Assembly: GCA_977017575.1 (NCBI GenBank)
Contig: CDRNVI010000030.1
Location: 62,001 to 126,000, forward strand
Direction of reading: 5' to 3'
From: Paramoeba atlantica
Lineage: Eukaryota > Discosea
DNA: 64,000 bases
Positions 40,040-50,192 of the stretch are shown in pieces (the stretch's first letter is position 1; every line of letters starts with the position of its first letter). The translations under genes and the position numbers were made by a program. Below the pieces are notes generated by a model. That model was not told where the DNA came from and ran no database searches. It saw only the letters and a program-made list of their open reading frames with translations.

Positions 40040-40720
40040 CGAGTCTTTACATCTATTTCTGCGTAACTTGGACATCAAAACTTGAGAAAATGGTTTGAGA
40101 AAAGAAGTGTCCACAGTGATGGCATCTTCAGAAAACTAAAGTGCAACAATAGGGGCCGAAAATCGCAATTACTGGATTTCGAAAGTTATATTACCTCTAT
40201 TCTCCAGGAATTCGTCTCTTATGGAATACCTGTAAACAGGACTATGCTTTGGCACACGGTCTGTGAGCATCTGCGATCTCCTTTGGATTCTATTCCCGAA
40301 AGTTTAAGAACATGTAGGTAGACGGTGTTGTCCAAGCAAAGAAGCAAGAAGGCGCCTGGACTCCTTCTTATTCTACGTTTCGTCGTTGGTTGGATTCTTC
40401 CAAACGTACCGTTTGAAACTCTTTCCAAATCTTCCGAACGTACCATGGAAATTGCTCATCCAGATGATTTGGAGGTTCAAGGAAAAAACATGATTCTTCG
40501 GATTGTCTTTATTGTTTCACATGAGCACAAGGGATCCCCACGGGAAGAACTTATTATCAACGTGGATGAGACCGGCATTGCTCACAACAAGCCAGCACAA
40601 AGTGGGTTCTGTATGCAGGGTGAAAAACTTTCAAACATCGCAAACTAGGATAAGAGAAGCGCTACACTTCTAGCAGGTATCGCACTGTCAGGCTCTTTCT
40701 TTCACCATTTGTAATTTGGA
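40040..40720 (+). pseudogene. pogo/CENP-B-like (DDE_1) transposase relic
   Basis: Two overlapping frames. The catalytic start is ELIINVDETGIAHNKPAQSG, the NxDET block of DDE_1, then DKRSATLLAGIALSGSFF, the usual KRxxTVLxxxxAxG strand. The N-terminal part (40082-40321) is basic and could be the CENP-B-type HTH region. The frame change near 40320 and the missing second half mean it is dead. It is distinct from the relic at 6642, because the motif details differ. Confidence 0.6.
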
Positions 40721-41306
40721 ATGGAAAGCAAGGGAGCTCTTGCGCATCAGTAAAAGAACATTCCCTATCAGTTCAGTATCAAACTTCTAACCACTATATT
40801 ACCACTGGAGCTATTCTTGAATCTGCACGATTGATACTTGTTTGATCGATTTATACTTCTAAAATCTAATATAAATAGAAATCACCAATTTCCTTTGTAT
40901 TTTATATTACTATCCCCCGCTATTTAATAGGACTCCGATTTTGGGCTTACTTCCTTGCAGAAGGAACGAACATTTTGAAAGATGGTGCAAAGATATACAG
41001 GGGGGTCCAGCCCCGGCTCCATCATCGATTTCGCCAATCGGTGAAACTGAAGCAACTTTCGGTTTTTTCTTATTTTTTCCTATCGAATTCTCTGATTGTA
41101 GAAAAGGCTTCTCCAGAGATTTTAATTGTGTGTTTCTTTTGTGTTTTTCGCTATTCATTTCGTCATTTTCAGTTACTTAGTCTATCCATACATGCCTTTC
41201 ACGGGGTGTGTTGGGTTTGCTTGTCGACGAAAGATAACAATAAGCAAGATTTCAACTCGGACCGAAAAGGAGTGCGCGGAGTGGCTACAAAACCAATGGT
41301 TTTGTA
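40721..41306. other. Spacer without supported gene
   Basis: Contains TATACAGGGGGGTCCAGCCCC at 40993-41013, which looks like a Tc1-type terminus without a visible partner. A longer plus-strand frame at 40975-41307 is hydrophobic and low-complexity and is not believed. No other gene. Confidence 0.4.
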
Positions 41307-41339
41307 GACACCAACTTATGGTAACCATAAGTTGGTGTC
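41307..41339. repeat. Perfect 16-bp inverted repeat with 1-nt centre
   Basis: GACACCAACTTATGGT and its exact complement form a near-continuous palindrome. Weaker pairing (TTTTG with CAAAA) extends it to about 41300-41345. Not followed by a T run on the transcribed side, so not a simple terminator. Possibly a relic of a head-to-head duplication or a protein-binding palindrome. Confidence 0.8.
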
Positions 41340-41962
41340 TCAAAAGGTTATACATGTTGCAAGAAAAAAATGAGTTATCCGAAATTTTGAGCAAATAGTT
41401 CCGCTCTTTAGAGTAATTTAAACTTCCTTAATAGTTCCGCTATTTAGAGTAGTTCCGCTTAGATCGCACTTCCGCTTGTCCCTGGAATTACAGAAATTAC
41501 CTAAATTTGGACAGACGGCGCTCGTCATAATATTCGTCTCGCGGAGAACTACAAGTGGGAAAGCGTGAACCACCGTCGACAGTGCGTCACGGAGGAAGGT
41601 GTACAAAACAAACGATGTGGAGTGCACGATTAGAAAGCGTCAGGAAGCGCTCGAAGCATGAAGGTGGCGTGCTGAGCCGGAAAGCAGCCCGGAGAGAAGA
41701 TCAGGTGCAAGCCTACGCAGAGCAGGAAAACGGAATTTTGAAGTGTAATGGGAGGATGCATTCCTGCGCGTGCTTAAAACTTTAAAGGAGCGTTGCGCTT
41801 GCGCGTTTGTATAGTATCCGTATTTTAAGCCTGAGTTGTCAATTTAAATTTTTCCACAGATTTGGATCAATTTTTGAACACATTTATGAACAAAGTGAAA
41901 AACCCGAATTTTGCTTCAGTTTGTCCCGCAAATCGCTCTTCATAAAAACGTGGGTCTCGGGA
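41340..41962. other. Spacer without supported gene
   Basis: Contains GTTCCGCTCTTTAGAGTA and GTTCCGCTATTTAGAGTA in tandem near 41399-41455. Short frames (41555-41785) are basic but unrecognised. Confidence 0.4.
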
Positions 41963-42035
41963 TTCGAGGTAGTCCAGTGGGTAAGACATGCCGTCTAAAA
42001 TCTCCTGGTCGCAGGTTCGACTCCCAGTGTTTATA
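41963..42035 (+). repeat. tRNA-like SINE head or tRNA pseudogene
   Basis: A Pol III A-box-like TAGTCCAGTGG at 41970-41980 and B box GGTTCGACTCC at 42014-42024, 33 nt apart, as in tRNA genes. The acceptor and T stems do not pair, so it cannot be a working tRNA. The rest of a SINE body was not identified. Anticodon not assignable. Confidence 0.5.
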
Positions 42036-42235
42036 TTTTCAGCCATACGCGGCGTCGTTAGTGAGAAACTATTTGCGAAGCCCCGTTTACCAACAACCAC
42101 CGCTTTTTGACGAAGCAAATACCACAGCAACATGTCAATAAAATTGTGATAGCTAAAAAGACATTGTGTTGTACGAAAAAAACTTTGATGGTGTTCAGCG
42201 TCTTTTACCCTGCCCTACAGGTCTTGTATTTCGTC

Positions 42236-42308
42236 CGATTTTGGAAATATTTGGTACACCACCGTTTTTCGACCTAATCGTTCCGAATCCGAGATCCTTT
42301 TCACTCAA
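42236..42308. repeat. Inverted repeat arm (partner at 45748-45823)
   Basis: About 73 bp (GATTTTGGAAATATTTGGT ... ATCGTTCCGAATCCGAGATC) recurs as the reverse complement at 45748-45823 with some 10 mismatches. The pair encloses the hAT relic and an entire mariner insertion. They could be the ends of an older element, possibly the hAT one. Confidence 0.55.
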
Positions 42309-42462
42309 GCGACCCCCTACCCCCCTAGCCAGGTAGGGGTCGAAAAAGCTAATTACAACTTTTTTGGGTGTAGTTTTTTGAATGTTTCGGATGAGGGACA
42401 GTAGTAAAGTGGGTCAGAAGACGTGGAAAAGGAGCGCAAAGTAATCTCTAGTATTTAGTCAT

Positions 42463-43224
42463 ATGCCTTTTAACCTCCTTGACCTGCTAAAACATGATAA
42501 GAGTTACGACGTCTGGGCTAGGGAACAACAGGAAAAGCGCCGCCGTGAAAACCCAACAATTAATATATTACCACAGGCTGCTTCACCAGAACATCATAAA
42601 GATATGATTATCTGGAAATCACAGTGTGGGATCCCAAGCTCCGCTCTTGAGCATCCGCTTTTTCGAAATAAAATCATGCGAGGTTTATGCTCCACTCCAC
42701 CCCGAAGAGAAAAGATGAACGAACTAATTATAGAGTGCGCGGGGCAAGCGTGAACAAAGACATGCATCGAATTCGGTTTCAAATTTTCAGATGTGAGCGT
42801 ATGTATGGATACTTCAACGATCCATCATCGTACAATGTGTGCCGTGACCCTAGTGTGCAAAGGTCCAACAACAATGTGTTGGACTATTAAGCCAATGTCC
42901 TCTATTGATGCCCCCTCCTTCAAAAGTTTACTTGAACAAGCTTTGGTGGAACTTCGTTCCGAGAGAATTTTTGCTACGCACCTAGTGTCAGATGCCGGAG
43001 CAGGAATCAAGAAGGGCTTGACCATGACTGCAGAAGAAAACGAAATCGCCTACATCTGTTCACCCTGTCCAAGTTTCAGTAGGCCTTTCCCGAAACCTTT
43101 CGTGGAGTCTTCTACAGTCCAGATTGTTGCCCCGCCACATTTTTTGCCATGCCACCCGTCAGTAAAGTCCACTGTTCCACTAGGCGGCCGTATTCTGTTG
43201 CTTTTTTTGAAAAAAGAAAAATAA
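42463..43224 (+). pseudogene. hAT/DUF659-like transposase fragment
   Basis: One frame with an internal TGA at 42751-42753. The first part, HKDMIIWKSQCGIPSSALEH followed by PLFRNKIM, resembles the hAT N-terminal helical region (xxxGIPFxxVExPxF). After the stop, FSDVSVCMDTSTIHHRTMCA and ATHLVSDAGAGIKKGL match the RNase H-fold start of DUF659/hAT proteins (D.WT and the second Asp, TDNAxNxxKA). The BED finger and C-terminal dimerisation region are absent. A mariner element inserted 46 bp downstream. Confidence 0.6.
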
Positions 43225-43270
43225 AGTTTTTTAAAGTTTTATAGTAAAATATAGTCAATAAAGTACTATA

Positions 43271-44838
43271 CAGGGGGGGCCACGAAAACTGACAAGGTCC
43301 GTATTTTAGCGTCGTGAGGCAGTTTGAGCTGATTTTTGTTGCAAACGAGAGATCTCGTTCTGAATATCGTTATGCTATTTAAAATACAAAAACGTTCGCC
43401 GGAAAACATTTCCAATGAGTTACAAAAGTGAAATTTTAAAGATTTTGCAAATTGAAAAACGGGTCTAAAATTCGTAATTTTTACGTACCACGGCCCAAAA
43501 AGTACCCAGAAAGTAGGTCTTAATAGCCAGTATTCCCACCTCTACGCTCACGTAGTATAGCGAGGCGCGTGGGAAGACTCTTTAGCGTATTCACATACGC
43601 CTCGTGACATTCGTTCAACAAATATTCCTTGGCCTTTGGAATAGCCGCTTGTAATTCTTTTCGATTCTGTGGACGGAGATGGCTGTGGATGTACTTATCC
43701 ATCATGCTCCACAAATTCTCAATCAAATTGAGATCAGGAGATTTCGAAGGCCAATCAATAATTTTGATGTCTTCCAACTTACCTGTTCTCCTGGCTTCCC
43801 CATGCCCTGGCGCGTTGTCAAGGACAATTGTAGCCCCGGGGCGGCGATGCATCCAGTTGAAAAACCCATTTCGTTTTTTCATTGCATTCAAAAAGACCTC
43901 ATTTGTAACAGTTTCATTTTGTGCGGACTCATGGAAACACGCATCAGTCACTTCCCAACGGAGACTGGTGGCCATGAATACATGAACTCCTTTCCCCCCA
44001 TACCACCTATCTAATTGTACTGGTGTTTCCTTGGGGGGGTCAGTCATTTTTGCAAGGTACGTGTTTTTTTACCGTGTGATCCGCATCGAAAGATTTTTTC
44101 GTCGCACCACACAATACGAGACAGCTGATCTGGGCTGAATCCCTCAAAGTAATCAGCAAGTTGTAGTCTAGCAGCCTTGTGCTCAGCTGTTAAAAAAGGC
44201 TTGTGCGACATCGTCTTAGTGACGTATCCCATCTTTTTCAAACTCCGTTTCACGGTGTTTAGACTACATGGATAAAGTACTTTATCCACTCTCTTATGTA
44301 CCCATTTAAACCCCGGACACCCGAATCGTGTGTCTCGCTCAGCATCAACAATAGTACAGAGCATGGCTCGGAACTCCTCCGTATCAACGCCGTTATCGCG
44401 CGAGTAGGGTGCACGTGCCACGTCACCTGACTCATCGAAACGCGCTTTGTACCGAGAGACAGAGCTCTCTGAACAGTTCATCATACGTGCCGTATCCGGA
44501 ATAGATGTCCCACGGTGTCTTTCGTGTGCGCAGACAATGCGCACAGGATATGAATACTGTTCTGGTGATAGCTGGCGACGGTTTAGTCTATTCCGTTTGC
44601 CCATAGTAAGGTAAAAAGAAGAAAAAATAGCATTTTTTACGTTTTTCGATACTTTTTGCAAAATATTTTGCCCAAAATTTCAATATTTTGTAAATATTTT
44701 TTTTTGATTAGCAGAAACGGGCTCCAAATAGCGTAGACACGATATTCAGAACGAGATCTCTCGTTTGCAACAAAAATCAGCTCAAACGGCCTCAGGACGC
44801 TAAAATGCGGACCTTGTCAGTTTTCGTGGCCCCCCCTG
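43271..44838. mobile_element. Near-complete Tc1/mariner element with about 110-bp inverted ends
   Basis: Begins CAGGGGGGGCCACGAAAACT and ends as the reverse complement (AGTTTTCGTGGCCCCCCCTG). TA lies on both outer sides (43269-43270 and 44839-44840), the expected target duplication. Ends match over about 110 bp with a few differences. The element is 1568 bp, with one transposase gene on the minus strand. Subterminal GAGAGATCTCGTTC is shared with other elements in this window (15110, 48715, 49100). Confidence 0.9.
43520..44661 (-). pseudogene. mariner/Tc1 transposase with a single frameshift
   Basis: Two overlapping frames: 44661-44044 (205 codons) and 44047-43520 (175 codons). The first has the HTH (TSIPDTARMMNCSESSVSRY), a second DNA-binding domain, and IVWCDEKIF (first catalytic Asp). 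The second has IVLDNAPGHGEARRTG (second Asp) and SKSPDLNLIENLWSMM (third acidic residue), ending RGGNTGY. The shift lies in a run of seven A after GGT (plus-strand 44064-44070). Removing or adding one base would restore the frame, so the inactivation is recent or the run is miscalled. The first start could also be the ATG in TMGKRN. Confidence 0.88.
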
Positions 44839-45747
44839 TATTATTATAACTTTATTCGCAAAAAAAAACTTTATTTTACTTTATTAAAGTTTCCGCGAAC
44901 CCTGGTTTTATTCTTACAGGGGGAAAACCTGTAGAGATACTGGGCTCAGCAGGGGTGACGCAAAGGGCACTCCCTGCTGAATCTGTCGCCTCACTCTATG
45001 ACACCGGGAAAAGCACGGCATATCCTCCTGGAGAAACGAAAAGAACGGCACTCGCGATCGATTGAGAGCGACTTAGGTCCGACACTCGAAAAACTTCATA
45101 AACTTAGCCCGGGGTCCATCATTGAAACGTTTCGCTTTTCTTTCTGAAGATTAACCGGAAACGTTTAAGAATGCCTTGCGGGACTATAGTAAACGTTTAC
45201 TTTTGGTGTTTATCTGGGGCCATATAGTCGGTCTGCAGACCTCTGGCGATCAAAAAGCGTTTACGTCCACCTTCAGGACACAACTTACACTCTTCTACTT
45301 TCTTGTCTCCTTCAGCGCTCTTCATTTCAACGAAAAATTCCTTGCAGAACTTTGCTCGGGTGAGTTTATCCATGGGAAAGGGAAAGTAGAAAGATGAATG
45401 AGACAGTAAATACAAGATTATGTACATAGGATGTGTACGTTCAAAAAATAAATGTGCTAAAGAGCCGTCAGCCTCCTTAAAAAGTGAGAGGGAAGAATAA
45501 GTAAAATAAAGTTTTTTTAAAAAATAAAGTTACTATAAAGTACTTTATTTAAAGTTTTAAAGTTTCCGCGAACCCTGAATAAAGCCATCTCGGGGCACAC
45601 GAGACAGGAAGGTAAGAGCAGGGGGGGTGCTTCCTGGTCATAAATCATCAGCAAATGTACCAATTTTGAAAAAAATTGTACTCTGCAAAAAAAAGAATCG
45701 ACATTTTTGCAGTTTTTTTCCGGTTTAGGCATGATACAGGTGTCCAC
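44839..45747. other. Spacer with short direct repeats
   Basis: AAAGTTTCCGCGAACCCTG occurs at about 44885-44905 and again at 45560-45578, each preceded by AAAGTACTTTATT-like AT sequence. The minus-strand frame 45197-45427 has C..C and H..H residues loosely like a BED finger (CKLCPEGGRKRF). It is too weak to call. Confidence 0.4.
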
Positions 45748-45823
45748 GAGTGAAAGGGACCTCGGATTCGGAACGATTGGGTCCAAAAACAGTCCCATGC
45801 GAAATATTTCCAAAATCGCACAT
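45748..45823. repeat. Inverted repeat arm (partner at 42236-42308)
   Basis: Reverse-complement partner of 42236-42308. It ends in ATTTCCAAAATCGC before a TA-rich microsatellite. Confidence 0.55.
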
Positions 45824-45859
45824 ACATAGCATGTATGTATGTACATGTATATATATATA

Positions 45860-47199
45860 TAAACCCCGCGTCATGAAAAGTGACCCCCCACTTTTTTTTC
45901 GTACAAGTGTCCGTTTGAGCTGATTTTTGTTGCATTTTGCAGATCTCAACACAAAGACTTTGCGCGAGAAGGAATGAAACTAAAAGAAGCGAATACGTAT
46001 ATTTTATTGAGGAATTACTATTTTTTCATTTTTTCGCCTTTCAATCTTATACACACCTTATGGCGTGAGTCAAAGCTTAAGACCGTTTTGTCGATCACAT
46101 TTTGAGACAAGCGAGACCACGCTTTGCGTACACATCGGATGAGTGAAGGCTTATCCGATGGGGTCTGTTCGTCCACCGCCCCTTGGACCATAGACCAGAC
46201 GTTTTCTATTGGGGAAAGATCTGGTGAGTTGGGGGGCCAATTTTTCAGAAGTTCACTCATTGCGCTTTCAATGTACTCCTTTGAGGCACGAGCAGTGTGT
46301 GCCGTTGCCCCATCTTGCTGAAAAATACGATTAGGGGGGAAATCTACCTCTTTTACTGTTTCTATGTACGTCTCACTTGTAATAGATGTGTCATTTTGTA
46401 GAATTACCAAGTACCTCCACCCCACCCTACAGCACCCCATACTTGGCATCTTGGTGCCCAACGTACTTTTTGACGCGGGGCTGCTTTTTGACCGCGCCTT
46501 ACCCACATTTTTCTTCTGCCATCATTCGTATCAAATATTTTTTCGTCTGTAAAGATGACACGGGAAGTATCCATATTGTAATTCAACGCAAATTGAACTC
46601 TTTTTACTTTTTGTCGTTCGGTAAGCCCTTGACATAGCGGTCGAGCGGCATAACTGTAATCCAGGGATGATAAGTCTCTCTGTACAGTTCTTTTTGAAAC
46701 TTGTATATTATTTTTCTTCAATTGGGCTGCTACGCGCCTTGATGAATTGAGTCTCGGTACTCCAGCGGGGTCAAGAGGGGTTATTATCTTCTCAATTTTC
46801 GTTTTACGAGTTTTCATTATTATTTTTCGCTCAGGACTCAAAGTGTATACTGGGGTAGTTTTTTTTCGTTCAAATATTTTTTAACTATCCTTCTAGAAAC
46901 GTTGAAATCACGGGCCAGCTCTTTTATTGATACTCCTTGTCCGTGCCTCATCTTTAAAAGAACCTTTCCACTAGAAGTCAGCCCCCCTCTTGGGAGTCAA
47001 TATGGTGATTTTGGCATTTTTGAAAAAAAAGTTGAAAAAATTAATTTTTTTTTACTGAATTTTAAAGTTTTAAAATGAGCTAAAAACAGCGGGAACGTAC
47101 AGATCTCAAAATTTTGAACGACAACGTGGTATGATAAGCCCCCCACGACCCCCTGTGCTAAAAATAAGGGGGGGTCACTTATTGGTGACGCGGGGTTTA
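45860..47199. mobile_element. Tc1-like element, 1340 bp, with TAAACCCCGCG ends
   Basis: The left end TAAACCCCGCGTCATGAAAA and the right end (reverse complement TAAACCCCGCGTCACCAATA) match over about 31 bp with mismatches. A TA is at 45858-45859 and 47200-47201. It contains one decayed transposase gene on the minus strand. The terminus resembles those of the MITE at 48448-49376 and the relic ending at 21189, defining one family. Confidence 0.82.
46018..46990 (-). pseudogene. Tc1 transposase of the 45860-47199 element
   Basis: Upstream HTH (HGQGVSIKELARDFNVSRRI), then SSRRVAAQLKKNNIQVSKRT and RVIFTDEKIFDTNDG (first Asp, DEKIF). After a frame change near 46440 come NRIFQQDGATAHTARASKEY (second Asp, QQDGAxxH) and WPPNSPDLSPIENVWSMVQG (third). 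At least two shifts separate the pieces. All three catalytic blocks remain recognisable, so decay is moderate. Confidence 0.82.
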
Positions 47200-47584
47200 T
47201 AATACAGGACTTGTAGGGGGGGGGGTAAAAGAGGCTGAACACTACTGTATGCTCAGATATTTGAATGATTAGGAACCTCATTAGAAATCCGTTACCTAGA
47301 ACTGAGGAGTCGCGGGTGGGTACCAAACTTAAGTTTTGATTAATTCTAGAGATGAATTCAATTATAGAGATGTCAAGAACTTTGTCCCTTGTGCATTGTA
47401 ATCAAATTATAGAGAAATTATGAGATTTCATACATATTTGCATTAAAACAAAATGTAAATAAATTGACAATGTGGCAATGCGAGTATTTCGTTCACGTCT
47501 TTGTACCTCATGGATCGAATTACGAGCATGTTCAGTAGACATTTGAGAATATGACACTGTTCCTCCTGTAAAATTTGATGACTA
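47200..47584. other. Duplicated 3' flank of LRR genes G and H
   Basis: From about 47245 the sequence matches the 3' flank of gene G (33270-33580), including GCTCAGATATTTGAATGATTAGGA and ATTATGAGATTTCATACATA. The LRR duplication therefore carried at least 300 bp beyond the coding region. No other gene. Confidence 0.6.
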
Positions 47585-48385
47585 TTAAGTTTTTATTCTG
47601 CGCCAGCACCCTTCCGAGAATCTTTCCCACTCTTCAGATATTGATATTTTCCACACGTTGCGTTCTCCCTCCTCCGCAGATGTGAGCAAACTTATGCTCT
47701 TTAAACTCTTAGGGAGATTTGAAAGATCCGCCGTTCCGTTAAATTGATTACGGCCAAGATCTATTTTCTCGATACCTTCTCGTAGCTGAGTAAAGTCTAC
47801 TGTGCCTGAGAGCTGATTGCCATACAGTAAGAGTTTATGCAGTGAAGAAGGAAGTGCACTTAGTTCAATTTCCCCACTGAAGTGGTTAAAATTCAACCAC
47901 AAGCGTTCCAGGGAAGGAGGCAGATCTGTCAAATTAAGAGTTCCAATCAAATCATTAGACCTGAGGCAAAGCTCTCGTAGGTTCTGTGGGAGGGCTTCCA
48001 GGCACAGTGGCCCGGAAAGGGCATTCACAGAGCCCAGTAACTCCAAAAGCGGCGAGGAGAGGGACGAGGTATCGATGCCTCCCCCAATCCCATTAAAAGA
48101 AAACCTCATCTCTTCCACTTTCGCAGGGAAATACCTCCATTGGAGATTTCCTTTCAAAGGAGCTTTTACGACGCCATGCGAGAAAGAGTCGTCATAACTC
48201 CAATGAATTATAATCGAATTCGTTCCCACATTACAAGTCACTCCTGCCCACTTATAGCCCGGGATAGAGTCCTTCCACGACTCGTGTGGATTTTTGATAG
48301 TTGAAATAAACCGAGCGAGTTGTATTTCCAGGGGGAAGATTTGCTGGGATACTCTTCCCGTTCGTTGTGGGTTGATATCACTCAT
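47585..48385 (-). CDS. LRR family protein H (duplicate of G)
   Basis: 266 codons from MSDINPQRTGRV. Cap: PLEIQLARFISTIKNPHESW and PGYKWAGVTCNVGT; the first cap Cys of G is Tyr here, as in protein F. The repeats are very similar to G (LTDLPPSLERLWLNFNHFSG). The closing AEEGERNVWKISISEEWERF is shared. The nucleotide match extends outside the gene, so this is a segmental duplication, about 14 kb from G and in the same orientation. Frame intact. Confidence 0.87.
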   Translation of the reverse strand: MSDINPQRTGRVSQQIFPLEIQLARFISTIKNPHESWKDSIPGYKWAGVTCNVGTNSIIIHWSYDDSFSHGVVKAPLKGNLQWRYFPAKVEEMRFSFNGIGGGIDTSSLSSPLLELLGSVNALSGPLCLEALPQNLRELCLRSNDLIGTLNLTDLPPSLERLWLNFNHFSGEIELSALPSSLHKLLLYGNQLSGTVDFTQLREGIEKIDLGRNQFNGTADLSNLPKSLKSISLLTSAEEGERNVWKISISEEWERFSEGCWRRIKT

Positions 48386-48447
48386 GAATAGAAAATTAGA
48401 ATACTATTTTGGTCGAGTTAATTAGATTACTTTCGTTTATTAAAATA

Positions 48448-49376
48448 TAAACCCCCCACAGCGAATAAGTCACCCCCCTCTTTTTTTTGAACAACGAGGC
48501 TTAGGGGGGTTGCGGCACCACTTTTTCGTTCAAAATTTTGAGATCTGCACGTTCCCGCTGTTTTTAGACCTCTTCACAGATAACAAATTAAAACTCATTT
48601 TTTAATGACGTTTTTACATAGTCATGCCAATATTACCCGAAAAATCTTATGTTCCTCGACCAGGGGGGGAGAAGGGGGTCAACATGAAAATGGTGTCACA
48701 GATCTTCGCTAGGGGAACGAGATCTCTCGATTGCAACAAAAATGATGAAAAACAGATAACAAACATTCAATTTGTCACGTGGTGGAATATTTGTCTTTGG
48801 TTGTTTCTTTCTTGAAACTGTGATAAATCAACTTTTTTATGCTGTCCCCTTTACTTTTTGCTTGAAGGGGCCTAAGGGGGTTAAGATATCATTTTCTCGT
48901 TCAAAATTCTGAGATCTACACGTCCCCGCTATTTTTAGATCATTTTAGAAACTGAAAGAAAAAGTTATTTTTAGGTTCTATTTTTTTGTATCGTCATACC
49001 ACACTAATTTAACAAAACAAACACTCCGCGGCCAGGGGGCACAATTGGGTCAATATTAAAAAATAGCGGCAAAGATCTTTGCTAGGAGAACGAGGTCTCT
49101 CGTTTGCAACAAAAATCAGCAAAAACGGACAAAAATAATTGAATTTTATCATGGGAGGAGAAGATTTATTTTGTTAAAGTGTGAGAAATTGGTCTCTTGA
49201 AAAATGTAAAGAAAGTGATAATCCATCTATCGGATGCACGCATTTGAGAGCCTTGGTTACATGCTATAGCGCGCAAAGTCTTTGTGTTGGGAACAGCAAA
49301 ATGCAGCAAAAATGAGCTCAAACAGACGCTTGGCTGAAAAGTTAGAGGGGGGTGACTTTTCGCTGTGGGGGGTTTA
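48448..49376. mobile_element. Non-autonomous Tc1-type MITE, 929 bp, with internal duplication
   Basis: Starts TAAACCCCCCACAGCGAATA and ends with the complement (reverse complement TAAACCCCCCACAGCGAAAA). Ends match over more than 30 bp, with TA on both sides (48446-48447, 49377-49378). Inside, the block TTCGTTCAAAATTTTGAGAT...CGCTGTTTTTAGA recurs at about 48890-48945. The GATCTTCGCTAGGGGAACGA block recurs at 49075. No transposase gene. Confidence 0.8.
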
Positions 49377-49473
49377 TATACTTTTTTCCGCAGTCTAATA
49401 ATCATAAACTTAAAGAGAAGAGCAAATTACGATTAAATTTATAAAGGAGATTTGGCTAGCGGGGACCTTCGAC

Positions 49474-50044
49474 GTGTACCATGAATCTCGGACATGCTCC
49501 ATGGACAAATGTACTCAGCCCCTGGGAACAAATGGGTGTCACGCCCTTGTCTGCAAGAGCGGTTACGGGTTAATTTCCCGTCACAAAGCACTTGCTTACG
49601 AGGCCAGCGGACATTTTCCTGCCGAACTTTGGCTTGGCGACCTCTCTGGTGTTAGACTTCTGTGTCACACGCGTTCCGCAGACCAATTACACGGACATGG
49701 TCCGAGGTGCTAACGTGGGAAAAGCAGGATGTTTCGCCGAGAGGTACGCCTCCGAGCACAAAAGTTCGGAGTCTCTGGAGGCGGAGTCCGCGGGGCACAA
49801 ATTCACCGCAATGGCGGTGTAGTCCTCCGAATCCAGGTCCGACAGTGCCATGGGGATCTTGCGCCAGGTAGCCAAACGTCGCTCAGCAGCACCCCAGGGA
49901 ACCCTCTCTCGCTCCAAAGCTGCCCTTCGGCTTCTGATCGAAATGAATGTCACTTTGATGAGGGCCCAGGCGCGCATGCTGGTCAATCGCTTGCCCGCTG
50001 AAGATTCGTATCCGCCATTACGCACGCCATGGCGAGGAAAGTAG
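49474..50044 (+). pseudogene. Restriction-like endonuclease tail of a non-LTR retroelement
   Basis: Read in changing frames, the strand gives DKCTQPLGTNGCHALVCKSG and YGLISRHKALAYEASG. This is the C..C...G.H.L.C......RH..L pattern found after the RT in non-LTR elements with a restriction-like endonuclease. Then follow LDFCVTRVPQTNY (usually DVTV...), a charged AERYASEHKSSESLEA block, FTAMAV, and ILRQVAKRRSAAPQG. The upstream RT is absent. Two frame changes and a TAG at 50042 mark decay. The assignment rests on motif memory, not alignment. Confidence 0.45.
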
Positions 50045-50192
50045 GGAAAGTTCGAAGCAGAAAGTTGTATAAGTTAAAAAAATTCTGAACAAAAAAACCA
50101 TCTGCACCTGGTGGTTAGGACAAAAAGTCTATCTGGAAATAAATCACTGTCCAGTGCACGCCGGACATTGTGCGCGCTCGTGGCCACCCTCA
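49809..50192. repeat. 384-bp direct repeat, copy 1
   Basis: Identical in length and colinear without indels to 54635-55018 (offset 4826), with only a handful of substitutions. It spans the end of the endonuclease-like frame, an untranslated stretch, and the start of the zinc-knuckle frame. The pair brackets the tyrosine-recombinase retroelement. Confidence 0.85.

Noticed and set aside
41963-42035. Functional tRNA gene
   Set aside because: The acceptor and T stems cannot pair and no anticodon arm forms, so only the promoter boxes remain.
45197-45427. BED zinc finger of the nearby hAT element
   Set aside because: The C..C and H..H spacing is wrong and there is no continuity with the hAT frame, which is on the other strand.
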